A stretch of DNA of 42,487 nucleotides, from assembly GCA_040006895.1 (NCBI GenBank), contig JBDTWB010000009.1, positions 1 through 42,487 on the forward strand, written 5' to 3'. Origin of the DNA: CAIWHR01 sp040006895. GTDB lineage: Bacteria > Pseudomonadota > Gammaproteobacteria > Burkholderiales > Casimicrobiaceae. Under the pieces are notes generated by a model that did no database searches, was not told where the DNA came from, and saw nothing but the letters and a program-made list of their open reading frames with translations. Both the position numbers and the translations under genes were made by a program. Below, in pieces: positions 8,463-18,700 of this stretch. The stretch's first letter is position 1; every line of letters starts with the position of its first letter.

Positions 8463-9470
8463 ATGATTGGCTTCCTCCTGCGCCGCGTGGCGCTCATCGT
8501 GCCGACCTTCCTCGGCGTCACGCTGCTCGCCTTCGCGCTCATCCACCTCATCCCCGGTGACCCGGTCGAGAACCTGTCGGGCGAGCGCGGCATGGATCCG
8601 GAGCGGCGCCTGCGGCTGCTGCATCAGTTCGGCCTCGACAAGCCGCTCTGGGCGCAGTACCTCGATTACCTGCGCCAACTCCTGCACGGCGATCTCGGCA
8701 CGTCGCTCACCACCCATGAGCCCGTGCTCCGCGAATTCGTCACGCTGTTTCCGGCGACGGTCGAGCTGGCCTTCTTCGCCATGCTGTTCGCCGTCGTGCT
8801 GGGGCTGCCGGCCGGCATCGTGGCGGCGCTTAAGCGCAACACGGTCGCCGACTACGCGGTGATGGGGGCCTCGCTCACCGGCTACTCCATGCCCATCTTC
8901 TGGTGGGCGTTGCTGCTCATCCTGTTCTTTTCGGTGCACCTCGGCTGGACACCCGTTTCCGGCCGCCTTGACGTGCTCTACGACGTGCCGTCCGTCACCG
9001 GCTTCATGCTGGTCGACAGCCTGAAAAGCGGCCAGGAAGGCGCGTTTCGCTCGGCGTTGTCACACCTCGTCCTGCCGGCGATCGCGCTCGGGACGATCCC
9101 CCTGGCGGTGATCGCCCGGATGACCCGCTCGTCGATGCTGGAAGTGCTCGGCGAGGACTATGTGCGCACCGCCCGCGCCAAGGGTCTGCCGCAGCGGCGA
9201 GTCGTGCTCGTGCATGCGCTACGCAACGCGCTCATCCCGGTGGTGACCGTCATCGGGTTGCAGGTCGGCCTGCTGCTGTCGGGTGCCATCCTCACCGAGA
9301 CCATTTTTTCGTGGCCGGGCGTGGGCAACTGGCTGATTCACGGCGTGCAGTCCCGCGACTATCCGGTGGTGCAGGGCGGCATCCTGCTCATAGCCGCGAT
9401 CGTCATCAGCGTCAATCTGCTGGTCGATCTTCTCTATGGCGTGATCAATCCGCGCATCCGCCATGGCTGA
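8463..9470 (+). CDS. dppB: Dipeptide ABC transporter permease DppB
   Basis: A 335-aa inner-membrane permease with about six helices. The start MIGFLLRRVALIVPTFLG and the following HLIPGDPVENLSGE are hallmarks of the DppB/OppB family. The EAA-type loop that touches the ATPases is seen as EDYVRTARAKGLPQRRVVLVH, followed by HALRNALIPVVTVIGLQ. Length matches E. coli DppB (339 aa). It overlaps dppC by 8 bases, so the two permeases are translated together. Confidence 0.95.
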   Translation: MIGFLLRRVALIVPTFLGVTLLAFALIHLIPGDPVENLSGERGMDPERRLRLLHQFGLDKPLWAQYLDYLRQLLHGDLGTSLTTHEPVLREFVTLFPATVELAFFAMLFAVVLGLPAGIVAALKRNTVADYAVMGASLTGYSMPIFWWALLLILFFSVHLGWTPVSGRLDVLYDVPSVTGFMLVDSLKSGQEGAFRSALSHLVLPAIALGTIPLAVIARMTRSSMLEVLGEDYVRTARAKGLPQRRVVLVHALRNALIPVVTVIGLQVGLLLSGAILTETIFSWPGVGNWLIHGVQSRDYPVVQGGILLIAAIVISVNLLVDLLYGVINPRIRHG

Positions 9471-10371
9471 GCTGCCGGCCACTGACACGCTGTTGGAGGA
9501 TGGGCCGGTGCCCCGCGGACCGTTCGCGGAGCTCTGGTCCGCCTACGCCAAGAGCCGCGGGGCGCTCATCGGACTCGCCCTCGTCGCAGCGCTGGTGCTC
9601 CTGGCCCTCGGGGCGGACGTGATTGCACCGCATCCGCCCAACGAACAGTTCCGCGACCACACCCTCGCACCACCGGCGTGGCACGAGGGCGGCAGTCTGC
9701 GCTTCGTCCTCGGCACCGACCCGGTAGGGCGCGACATCCTCTCGCGGCTCATCCACGGCACTCGCCTGTCGCTCGCCATCGGCCTCATCGCGGTGGCGAT
9801 CTCCCTTAGCCTGGGGTTGGTGCTGGGCGTCGTGGCGGGGTATGTCCGCGGCCTCACCGAGACCGTGATCATGCGGCTCATGGACGTGATGCTGGCCCTG
9901 CCGAGCCTCCTCCTCGCGATTGCCGTCGTGGCAATCCTCGGCCCTGGCCTTGCCAACGCGATGTACGCCATCGCGATCGTGCTCCTCCCTCACTACGTGC
10001 GGCTCACCCGGGCCGCGGTAATCGGCGAAGCCTCCCGCGAGTATGTGGCGTCGTCGCGGATCGCCGGGGCGGGTCCGCTGCGGCTCATGTTCAGCACCAT
10101 CCTGCCGAACTGCATGGCGCCCCTCATCGTGCAGGCGACCCTGGGGTTCTCCACCGCCATCCTCGACGCCGCGGCGCTCGGCTTTCTCGGGCTCGGCGCC
10201 CAGCCACCCACGCCCGAGTGGGGGTCCATGCTGTCCAGCGCCCTGGAATTCATCCAGCGTGCCCCATGGGTGGTGACCTTTCCCGGTCTGGCGATCCTGG
10301 TGACCGTGCTCGCCTTCAACCTGATGGGCGACGGCTTGCGCGACGCCCTCGATCCACGGCTGAAGCAATGA
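9463..10371 (+). CDS. dppC: Dipeptide ABC transporter permease DppC
   Basis: A 302-aa partner permease to DppB. An N-terminal cytoplasmic tail leads to a first helix at about residues 34-51. A periplasmic segment carries LGTDPVGRDILSRLIHGTR, which is strongly conserved in DppC/OppC. Further helices and the coupling loop REYVASSRIAGAGPLRLMF follow. The C-terminus (FNLMGDGLRDALDPRLKQ) is the standard family ending. The start is the ATG inside the end of dppB. Confidence 0.95.
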   Translation: MAELPATDTLLEDGPVPRGPFAELWSAYAKSRGALIGLALVAALVLLALGADVIAPHPPNEQFRDHTLAPPAWHEGGSLRFVLGTDPVGRDILSRLIHGTRLSLAIGLIAVAISLSLGLVLGVVAGYVRGLTETVIMRLMDVMLALPSLLLAIAVVAILGPGLANAMYAIAIVLLPHYVRLTRAAVIGEASREYVASSRIAGAGPLRLMFSTILPNCMAPLIVQATLGFSTAILDAAALGFLGLGAQPPTPEWGSMLSSALEFIQRAPWVVTFPGLAILVTVLAFNLMGDGLRDALDPRLKQ

Positions 10372-10482
10372 ACGAATCGCTGTCGCGCAACCCCCCGTGG
10401 CTCCGAACGACTTCGGCCAATGTGCCGTGCCCGGGGAGTCGATCAGCGCGATGGGTCGCGAACGGCAGAGGGGCGGACTGAC

Positions 10483-11520
10483 ATGGCCTTGCTCGAGATC
10501 GAGGATCTCAACGTCGCCTTCGGCACGGGCCCGCGGCCCTTCGTGGCGGTCGACGGGATGGATCTCGAGGTCGATGCCGGCGAGCTCGTGGGCGTGGTCG
10601 GCGAGTCCGGGTCGGGCAAGACCGTCATGGCGCTGGCGTTGATGGGACTGGTGAATTTCCCTGGACAGGTACGGGCGCGGCGCCTGACCTTCGCCGGACG
10701 GGATCTGCTTGCCCTTGCTCCCCGGGAGCGGCGGGCGATCGTCGGCAAGGACATCGCCATGATCTTCCAGGACCCGCTCGCGAGTCTCAATCCGTGCTAC
10801 ACGGTTGCCTTCCAGCTCACCGAAGCGCTCCGTTTTCACGGCTCGGCGGACGAGCAGGCGAGCGCGCGCGTCCGCCGTGCCAGGGCCTTGTCGCTGCTCC
10901 AGCAGGTGGAGATACCGGACGCGGCCGCGCGCCTCGATGCCTATCCGCACCAGTTGTCGGGCGGGATGGCGCAACGGGTGATGATCGCGATGGCAATCGC
11001 CTGTAACCCCAAGCTTTTGATCGCCGATGAGCCGTCGACGGCGCTCGACGTCACCGTCCAGGCGCAAATCCTCGACCTGCTGGTTCGGCTGCAGCGCGAG
11101 CATGCCATGGCATTGCTGCTCATCACTCATGACCTGGCGGTGGTCGCGGAGACGGCGCAGCGCGTAGTGGTGATGTATGCCGCCCAGGCCTTCGAGACGG
11201 GACCGGTGCCCGACATCTTCACGACGCCACGCAATCCGTATACGCAGGCGCTGCTCGCGGCGCTGCCCGAGCACAACATCGATCGTCCGAGGCTCGCGGC
11301 GATACCCGGGGTCGTGCCCGGGCAACACGACCGGCCGACGGGCTGCGTGCTCTCGCCGCGCTGCCAGTACGCCGTTGCCAAGTGCCGCGCCGTGCGGCCG
11401 GTGCTGCAAGGCCCGCAGGGGCGGCAGTCGCGCTGTTTCTTTCCGCTCGACGACGCCGGACGGCCGACCAACGACTGGGCCGCCGAGCCCGGCGCCGGGC
11501 CGCCCGTGCCCGCCGCATGA
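10483..11520 (+). CDS. dppD: Dipeptide ABC transporter ATPase DppD
   Basis: 345 aa from ATG 10483, preceded by a purine-rich GAGGGGCGG site; an upstream in-frame start at 10420 would add a non-conserved tail. Walker A is GESGSGKT (about 40-47), the Q-loop is IFQDPLASLNP, the signature is LSGGMAQRV and Walker B is LLIADEPSTALD. The C-terminal oligopeptide-transporter extension carries a cysteine cluster (GCVLSPRCQYAVAKC), which in related peptide ATPases binds an iron-sulfur cluster. It pairs with DppF to drive DppBC. A 111-bp gap after dppC is the largest within dppBCDF. Confidence 0.94.
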   Translation: MALLEIEDLNVAFGTGPRPFVAVDGMDLEVDAGELVGVVGESGSGKTVMALALMGLVNFPGQVRARRLTFAGRDLLALAPRERRAIVGKDIAMIFQDPLASLNPCYTVAFQLTEALRFHGSADEQASARVRRARALSLLQQVEIPDAAARLDAYPHQLSGGMAQRVMIAMAIACNPKLLIADEPSTALDVTVQAQILDLLVRLQREHAMALLLITHDLAVVAETAQRVVVMYAAQAFETGPVPDIFTTPRNPYTQALLAALPEHNIDRPRLAAIPGVVPGQHDRPTGCVLSPRCQYAVAKCRAVRPVLQGPQGRQSRCFFPLDDAGRPTNDWAAEPGAGPPVPAA

Positions 11521-11530
11521 TGGCCCCTGC

Positions 11531-12538
11531 ATGATGGCTCCGCCACTACTGGAGGTGCGCGAGCTCGCCCGCCATTACGCGGTACGCCGCGGCCTGCTGC
11601 GCCCGCGGGGTGTGGTGCGGGCGCTCGACGGCGTGAGCTTCATACTGCGGGAAGGACGCACTCTCGCCGTCGTCGGCGAGTCGGGTTGCGGCAAGAGCAC
11701 CCTGGCGCGCCAGGTCACCATGATCGAGCGGCCCACGTCCGGCGCGCTACTCCTCGATGGCGCGGACGTGAGCCGCGCCGACCGTCCCACTCGTCGCCGG
11801 CTGCGGCCGGTGGTGCAGATGGTGTTCCAGAATCCATTCGCCTCGCTCAACCCGCGCAAGCAGATCGGGACCTTGCTGGAGGAGCCGCTCGCGATCAATA
11901 CCGATCTCGACGCTGCCGCGCGGCGGGAACGCGCCCTGGCGATGATGCGCAAGGTGGGTCTGCGCGCGGAGCATTACGGGCGCTATCCGCACATGTTCTC
12001 GGGCGGACAGCGCCAGCGCGTGGCCGTGGCGCGGGCATTGATGCTGCACCCCCGCCTGGTCGTCGCCGACGAGCCGGTGTCCGCGCTCGACGTCTCGATC
12101 CAGGCGCAGGTGCTCAACCTGCTCATGGACCTGCAGCAGGAGATGGGCATCGCCTACCTGTTCATTTCGCACAACCTGCAGGTGGTGCGGCATATCGCCG
12201 ACGACGTGCTGGTGATGTATCTCGGCAAGGTGTTCGAGTACGGCTCGAAGGCCAGGGTATTCGCCCACCCGGCGCATCCGTACACTCGCGCGCTGCTCGC
12301 CAGCACGCCGTCTCTGTCAGCCGATGCCCGTCGGGTACGCATTCCCTTGCGGGGGGAACTCCCGTCCCCTTTGAACCCTCCATCAGGTTGCCCCTTCCAC
12401 CGTCGCTGTCCCGATGCAGTCCCGATCTGCAGCATCGAGATGCCCCCGCTCCAGGACCTGGCAGGGGTCCGCGTGGCGTGCCATCGGGCGAGGGAGCTCA
12501 ACCCTGCGTCGGGTCCGCAGCACCCCTTGGTGTCCTGA
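11531..12538 (+). CDS. dppF: Dipeptide ABC transporter ATPase DppF
   Basis: 335 aa from the tandem ATGATG at 11531, 10 bases after dppD. Walker A is GESGCGKS (about 49-56), the Q-loop is VFQNPFASLNPRK, the signature is FSGGQRQRV and Walker B is LVVADEPVSALD. The C-terminal extension carries CPFHRRCPDAVPIC, a cysteine set like that of DppD. It is the second ATPase of the importer. Confidence 0.94.
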   Translation: MMAPPLLEVRELARHYAVRRGLLRPRGVVRALDGVSFILREGRTLAVVGESGCGKSTLARQVTMIERPTSGALLLDGADVSRADRPTRRRLRPVVQMVFQNPFASLNPRKQIGTLLEEPLAINTDLDAAARRERALAMMRKVGLRAEHYGRYPHMFSGGQRQRVAVARALMLHPRLVVADEPVSALDVSIQAQVLNLLMDLQQEMGIAYLFISHNLQVVRHIADDVLVMYLGKVFEYGSKARVFAHPAHPYTRALLASTPSLSADARRVRIPLRGELPSPLNPPSGCPFHRRCPDAVPICSIEMPPLQDLAGVRVACHRARELNPASGPQHPLVS

Positions 12539-12622
12539 TCGGGTACGCTTCGTGCGGGCGGGCTCGTTGACGCCCCTTGCCACTTTCCGGATGATTGGCA
12601 TCACCGCCCATACCAAGCTCGC

Positions 12623-13807
12623 ATGACTCCCGTCGATCACATCGCTGCATGGCAGGATGAGCTCGTCGCCCTCCGGCGCGATCTGCACATGCATCCCGAG
12701 TTGGGCTTCGAAGAGACCCGTACCGCTGCCCGGGTCTGCGAGCGGCTCACCGCCTTCGGAATCGAGCACCACGCCGGCATCGGCAAGACTGGGGTGGTGG
12801 CCGTGGTGCATGGCCGCGAGCACTCGAGCGGCCGGACGGTGGGGCTGCGGGCCGACATGGACGCCCTGCCCATTCAGGAGGCCAACACCTTCGCACATCG
12901 ATCGCGCTACGACGGCCGCATGCACGGATGCGGTCACGACGGTCATACCGTCATCCTGCTCGCTGCGGCACGCTATCTCCACGAGACGCGACGATTCAAC
13001 GGCACGGCCTTTCTCATCTTCCAGCCAGGCGAGGAGGGCTACGCCGGCGCCAAGGCGATGATCGACGACGGCCTGTTCTCGCGCTTTCCGGCCGACGAGG
13101 TCTATGCACTGCACAACTGGCCGGCGCTGCCGGCCGGGACGATCGCGGTGCGCCCCGGACCAATGATGGCGGCGGCCGACCGGGTGGCCATCCATATCCA
13201 GGGACGCGGCGGCCATGGCGCGCATCCGCATCTCAACGTCGATCCGGTGCTGGTCGCGGGCCATATCATCACCGCGGCGCAGTCGATCGTGTCCCGCAAT
13301 GTGAGTCCCGTCGACAATGCGGTGGTCAGCCTGTGCAGCGTACAGGCCGGGCACCCCGGCGCGTTCAGCGTGGTGCCGGCCGAGGCCCACCTGGTCGGTA
13401 CCATCCGTACCTTTCGCAAGACCACCCAGGACATGGTGGAGCGGCGCCTGAGCGAGATGGTGCAGTCGATCGCGGCGGCCTTCGGCGCCACCGCACGGGT
13501 CGAATACGATCGCGTGTATCCGGCCACCGTCAACACCCGGGCGGAGGCGGAATTCGCCGGTGACGTCGCCCAGGGACTGATCGGCGCCGACAAGGTGGTG
13601 CGCGACCTGGAGCCGTCGATGGGCTCCGAGGACTTCTCGTTCATGCTGCAGGTCAAGCCGGGCGCTTATGCGCGTCTTGGCCAGGGCGGCGCCGAGAACG
13701 GCGTGTTCCTGCACAACACGGGCTACGATTTCAACGACGCCGTGATTCCGCTGGGCGCGGGTTATCTCGCCTCGCTTGCCGAGCGGGCGATGCCCTTGGC
13801 CGCGTAG
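12623..13807 (+). CDS. M20 family amidohydrolase (aminoacylase/hippurate hydrolase type)
   Basis: A 394-aa cytoplasmic metallo-hydrolase of the M20D group (HipO/AbgA/IAA-amino-acid hydrolase type), which splits N-acyl amino acids or short peptides. Metal-binding motifs are present: RADMDALPIQE, MHGCGHDGH (about 100-108) and QPGEEGYAGA. The dimerisation domain follows (about 185-300), and a late ligand lies in SMGSEDFSFM. No signal peptide is seen, so it should act inside the cell. It follows dppF by 84 bases in the same direction, which suggests it cleaves what the Dpp transporter brings in. The exact substrate cannot be told. Confidence 0.92.
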   Translation: MTPVDHIAAWQDELVALRRDLHMHPELGFEETRTAARVCERLTAFGIEHHAGIGKTGVVAVVHGREHSSGRTVGLRADMDALPIQEANTFAHRSRYDGRMHGCGHDGHTVILLAAARYLHETRRFNGTAFLIFQPGEEGYAGAKAMIDDGLFSRFPADEVYALHNWPALPAGTIAVRPGPMMAAADRVAIHIQGRGGHGAHPHLNVDPVLVAGHIITAAQSIVSRNVSPVDNAVVSLCSVQAGHPGAFSVVPAEAHLVGTIRTFRKTTQDMVERRLSEMVQSIAAAFGATARVEYDRVYPATVNTRAEAEFAGDVAQGLIGADKVVRDLEPSMGSEDFSFMLQVKPGAYARLGQGGAENGVFLHNTGYDFNDAVIPLGAGYLASLAERAMPLAA

Positions 13808-13833
13808 ACGGCCGAGTCGGTGGCGCGATCGGC

Positions 13834-14919
13834 ATGCCGGGAACCAGTTGCTTTGCCGCGAGCTACGCCGACGCCCGCTACCGGTTTCGGGCGGCGGCGC
13901 AAGCCGTTGGCGCGGCGCTGGACGCGCATGAGCTCCCGGGAGTGCTCGGTGCCGATGGCGAGACCCTGGCCATTGACACGGCGCGATTGGGGGATCCGGC
14001 GGCACCGGCGCTGCTCCTGATCAGCTCGGGCACGCACGGCGTCGAGGGCTTCGCCGGTTCGGGCGCCCAGATCGCGCTGCTCGCCGATGCCGAGGTCGCG
14101 GCAGCGATGCGTAGCGGCGCCGTGGCGCTGCTCATGGTGCATGCCCTCAATCCATTCGGCTTTTCCCATCTGCGGCGCGCGAACGAAGCGAACATCGATC
14201 TCAATCGCAATTTCTGCGACTTCACCTCGCTGCCGCCGGACAATGTGCTGTACGCGGAGCTCCATCCGTACCTCCTGCCGTCGTCATGGCCGCCGACACC
14301 CGACAACACCGCCACCCTCATGGCGTTCCTCGCCAAGTATGGGATGGCGGCCCTGCAGGGCGCCATCAGTGGGGGTCAATATGCCTTTCCCGACGGATTG
14401 TTCTACGGTGGCCGCGCGCCGGCCTGGAGCCACCGCGTGGTGTGCGACCTGCTGCAGATGCATGGCAGACGCCGCAAGCGCCTGGGCTGGATCGATGTGC
14501 ATAGCGGACTTGGACCATCCGGCGAGGCCGAGCGAATCCACGCCGGCGGTGACGACCGGGCGAGCCTGGCCCGCGCGCGGTCGTGGTGGGGCGCCGCCGT
14601 CACGACCGCCAGCGATGGCTCGTCGCGATCGGCTGCGACCCGCGGCGAGCTGCAGTCCGTTGTCCGGGACGAGTGCCCCGCCGTCGAGCATACCGGCATC
14701 GTCCTTGAAATCGGCACGGTGCCACTCATGGAGGTGCTGACGGCGCTGCGCGCCGAGCAGTGGTCGCATAATCATCCGGAGGCCGAGGCGGCGCTCGGGC
14801 GGGCGGGCAAGGCCATGCTGCGCGCCGCGTTTTACCCGGATACCAATTCCTGGCGCGCGCAGGTGGTCGAGGCGACGCGCGCGGCGACCCATGCCGCGCT
14901 GCGGCGTCTCGCGTCCTGA
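13834..14919 (+). CDS. DUF2817 family M14-like zinc peptidase
   Basis: A 361-aa protein matching the DUF2817 family, which is related to zinc carboxypeptidases. It has SSGTHGVEGFAGSGAQ, with H68-x-x-E71 as the likely first two zinc ligands, then IDLNRNFCDF. The segment WIDVHSGLGPSGE carries the third histidine, and VLEIGTVPLMEVL may hold the catalytic glutamate. No signal peptide is seen. It starts 26 bases after the M20 gene and is probably in the same transcript. Inferred role: trimming imported peptides. The family has little direct biochemistry. Confidence 0.85.
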   Translation: MPGTSCFAASYADARYRFRAAAQAVGAALDAHELPGVLGADGETLAIDTARLGDPAAPALLLISSGTHGVEGFAGSGAQIALLADAEVAAAMRSGAVALLMVHALNPFGFSHLRRANEANIDLNRNFCDFTSLPPDNVLYAELHPYLLPSSWPPTPDNTATLMAFLAKYGMAALQGAISGGQYAFPDGLFYGGRAPAWSHRVVCDLLQMHGRRRKRLGWIDVHSGLGPSGEAERIHAGGDDRASLARARSWWGAAVTTASDGSSRSAATRGELQSVVRDECPAVEHTGIVLEIGTVPLMEVLTALRAEQWSHNHPEAEAALGRAGKAMLRAAFYPDTNSWRAQVVEATRAATHAALRRLAS

Positions 14920-15042
14920 TCGGTCGAGCGGTCGCGTGCGGAACGTCACTGCCCGACCATGCTCTTACACCTTGCGCCGTGGGGCGTCACCACGCGGATG
15001 CGTCGGCCGGGGTGACGGCGTCGCGGTTGAACGGGAGGCTTC

Positions 15043-15423
15043 ATGAAGCGCATTACCCATCTGCTGCTGCCCCTTGCGCTGGCGGGTTGCCAGACGATCG
15101 GTCCCACGTGGAGCGAACTCTCCGGGGCGCGCTTCCACATGGCGGTCGCGGACCGGCGACCGGTCATGATCGTGCGGGTCGACAACGAGAGCACGCCGCT
15201 GCACGGCAAGGTGCAGATCGCACCGGGCCGGCACGAGATCGTGGTGGAGTCTTTCCGCCACGGTTACTTTCGTAGCGGCTACCAGGAGAAGCTGACGCTC
15301 GACGTCGCCCCGTGCCGCCGGTACTACATCAACGCCCAATACCGGAACAGCGTGCAGCCGCGTTTCGAGGCGGTCGTCGACGAGGTCGAGCCGATCGCGG
15401 GATGCCGGCCAGGACTGGGCTAA
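15043..15423 (+). CDS. Small lipoprotein of unknown function
   Basis: A 126-aa protein with a lipoprotein signal: MKRI, a hydrophobic stretch, and the lipobox LALAGC with C16 as the lipidated residue. The residue after it is Q, so export to the outer membrane is expected. The mature part is rich in beta-type sequence (APGRHEIVVESF, then RYYINAQYRNS) and looks like one small beta-sandwich of PEGA-like style. Two cysteines remain (CRRYY and AGCRPG). No closer function can be given. Start supported by GGGAGG just upstream. Confidence 0.8.
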   Translation: MKRITHLLLPLALAGCQTIGPTWSELSGARFHMAVADRRPVMIVRVDNESTPLHGKVQIAPGRHEIVVESFRHGYFRSGYQEKLTLDVAPCRRYYINAQYRNSVQPRFEAVVDEVEPIAGCRPGLG

Positions 15424-15577
15424 GCGGTATCGCAGCGGACCCGGGCTGCCGTTTGGATCGGCCGGCGCCAACCGTGCAATGGGTGGTCCGCGAACGGCGG
15501 GCGCCGGCCGCGACGTGTTCTTCGCATGCCTGCCGCGCCGGGGCCGGTCTCGCCCCGGAATCGGCCGTTCCTTCCGC

Positions 15578-15583
15578 TATAAT
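15578..15583 (+). promoter_or_regulatory. -10 element (TATAAT) of smc
   Basis: A perfect TATAAT in the context GCTATAATCG, 137 bases before the smc TTG. No good -35 hexamer is seen at 17 bp. The same 10-base block recurs before zipA. Confidence 0.5.
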
Positions 15584-15637
15584 CGCGCCTTCGCTGCGCC
15601 TCCGTGTGTCCTTGCATCCCAGTCCTTGACGCTTTCA

Positions 15638-15681
15638 TCCCGGTCCTGGTGACGGTGCCTCCCGGTCTCGGTGACCGCGTC
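15638..15681 (+). repeat. Imperfect 22-bp tandem duplication in the smc leader
   Basis: Two adjacent 22-base units (15638-15659 and 15660-15681). Both begin TCCCGGTC and share GGTGAC at the same offset. They sit between the -10 and the start codon of smc. This is probably a chance duplication in the leader. Confidence 0.4.
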
Positions 15682-15719
15682 GCGTACCCCTACACTTTCG
15701 ACTCTCTCGCGAAGTCCAA

Positions 15720-18700
15720 TTGCGCCTCACACACATCAAGCTTGCGGGCTTCAAGTCGTTCGTCGATCCGACCGCCATCGGCACACCCGGCCAGCTCGTC
15801 GGCATCGTCGGTCCCAATGGTTGCGGCAAGTCCAACGTGATCGACGCGGTCCGCTGGGTACTCGGCGAGTCCAAGGCTTCGGCGTTGCGCGGTGAGTCGA
15901 TGCAGGACGTCATCTTCAATGGCGCGGGCGAGCGCAAGCCCGTGGGCAGGGCGTCAGTCGAGCTGCACTTCAACAACGACCAAGGACGCATCGGCGGGCA
16001 ATGGGGCCAATACGCCGAGATCTCCATCAAGCGGGTGCTCACCCGAGACGGCGACTCTTCGTATTACATCAACAACATTCCGGTCCGGCGCCGAGACATT
16101 CACGACCTCTTTCTGGGAACGGGTCTGGGGCCGCGCGCCTACGCCATCATCGAGCAGGGCATGATCTCGCGGGTGATCGAAGCCAAGCCCGAGGAACTGC
16201 GGATCTTCCTCGAGGAGGCGGCCGGCGTTTCCAAGTACAAGGAGCGGCGCAAGGAGACCGAGGGACGTCTCGCCGACACCCGGGAGAACCTGCTGCGGGT
16301 GGAGGACATCCGCAACGAGCTCGGGCAGCAGCTCGAGAAGCTCGAAGGACAGGCCAAGATCGCCACCGAGTATCGCGACCTCGAAGGCCGGCTCAAGCAT
16401 ACCCAGCAGCTCCTGTGGTTCAGCAAGCAACAAGACGCCGTGCGGGCCCGCGAGCGGCACACGAGCGAGATTGCGAGCCTTACTGTTGCCCTCGAGGGTC
16501 TGCAATCCGAGGTGCGCGCAATCGAGGCGAATCTCGAGCACTTGCGCACCCACCACTACGCGGCAGGCGACGCGCTCCACGACAAGCAGGGCGCGTTCTA
16601 TGCAGCCAACGCCGAGGTCACGCGCCTCGAGCAGCAGCTTGCCTTTGCCCGCGAGAACGAGACTCGGCTGACGCAGCAGGTCGCGCAAGTCACCGTGCAG
16701 CTTCGCGCCATCGAGGGCCAGCGCACCGGGGTGGCCGAGAGCCAGGCCCAGGCCGAGGGCATGCTCACCACGTGCCTCGCCCAGCGCGACGCAGCCGCCA
16801 CGGAGGAGCGCGAGGCCACCGCCGCCTTGCCGCCGTTGGAAGAGGCCGTCCGGGCGGCTGCCGCCGTGACCACCGAACTCCAGCAAAAGATCGCGCTTGG
16901 CGAGCAGGCGATCCGGGTCATCGAGACCCGGCGCGACAACACGACGCGCCTGCTCGTGCAGCTCACCCAGCGCCGCGGGCGTCTGGAAGCCGAACGCGAT
17001 GGGTTGCAGGCTCCGGTCACTGACGAGATTGCGGCCATCGACCAGCAACTCGCGGAAGAGCGGACCGCGCTCGCCACCCAGGAAGCGAGAATGGGTGACC
17101 TGCGTGAAGCGGTGCAGGCCCTGCAGGAGCGGCGTCGTGGTGCCGGCGAAACAGCACAGACTGCCGAGCGGGGGTTGGGCGAGCTCGAGGCGCGCGTGCA
17201 GGCGCTGTCGGCCCTGCAGGCGAAGATCGGACAGGGCAAGGATCGGAGTCAGTGGCTGCAGGAGCACGGACTTGCAGGCGCGCATCGCCTGTTCAGCGCG
17301 CTCGACATCGATCCGGCGTGGAACGACGCTCTCGAAGCCGTGTTGCGCGAACGGCTGGAGGCCATCGAGCTTGCGGCGCTGGACGATACGCTTGGCTGGG
17401 TGGGCGAGGGTCGCTCGCCGCCAGGCCGGCTCGCCGCGTACGCCGCGGATTCCGGCCTGTCCGCCGGACTCGACGATCAGCAGGCGAGCACGCCGGATGC
17501 GCTGCTCGGGAAGCTGAGGACTACCGGGGCCAACGTCCTGCGCCTGCTCGCCGACTGGCTGCGTGGCGTGCGCTGCAGCGAGCGCCTCGACGATGCGCTG
17601 CGGCGCCGGGCGGAGCTCGGCGCGGGCGAAGCCTTTGTCACCCCCGAGGGCCACCTGGTGACCGCCCAGGCGGTGAGCTTCTTTGCTCCCGACAACGAGC
17701 TCCACGGGGTGCTGTCCCGCCAGCGCGAGCTCGCCGAGCTCGAGCAGGCCGTCGGCGGCGCGCGCGATCGCGCGTCCGCGGCGCGGCTGGGACGCACCGA
17801 GGTGGAGGCGGAGCTCGAGCGCAGCCAGAAGGACTACCACGCCGAGAGCCAGGCGTGGTCCTCGCAGCAGCGCCGGTGTCACGATCTCGAGCTCGAGCTC
17901 GTGCAGCTTACCCAGGCCGAGCAAGCCGCGGAACGCCGGCGCGCCCAGATCCTGCAGGAACTGACCGACCTGGATACGCAGGAAACCGCCGAGGCGGCGA
18001 CGATGGATGGACTCGGGGCCGAGCTCGCGAATGCACAATCGCATCTTCACGACGAGCGTGCCGCGCAGGAATATGCCCGGCACGGGCGCAACGAGGCTGA
18101 GGTGGCGTTAGCCCGCGGCCGTGAGCGGGTTCGTCTCGGCGAGCGTGCTGCACAGGAGGCCGCCTTTGCCGAGCGCAGCGCCCGCGATCGTCTTGCCGAG
18201 CTTGAACGGCGCCGCGAGGCCCTTGCCCAGCAGCTTGCCCAGCAGCTGGGGCTGCTCGATCAGCTGACCTCGGAACGCGCCGCCATCGACTGGACACCGC
18301 TCGAGGAAGCGCTGCAGCGACAACTCGCCACGCGCGGGGAGGCCGAGCAGGCGCTCGCCGCGGCGCGCGACGTCCTGGAAGGCCTGGGCGGCCAGTTGCG
18401 CGCTGCCGAGGAGGCGCGGCTCTCGACGGAGCAACGCCTCGATCCGGCGCGAACGCGCATTGCCGACATGCGTCTCAAGGAGCAGGCGGCCGCGCTGCAG
18501 GAGCAACAGTTCGCCGAACAGCTCGCCGAGATCCAGTCCGATCTCGTGGCGCTGCCCGAGGCGCTGAAGGCATTCGGGAGCAAGGCGGGGCTGCCGCCCG
18601 AAATCGAGCGTCTGCAGAAAGCCATCGAAGACCTGGGCGCCGTGAATCTTGCCGCGCTCGACGAGCTCGGCATGGCGCAGGAGCGCAAGAACTATCTGGA

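Noticed and set aside
15954..18083. Long open frame antisense to smc
   Set aside because: Shadow of the smc coding strand; repetitive G/L/R content and no family match.
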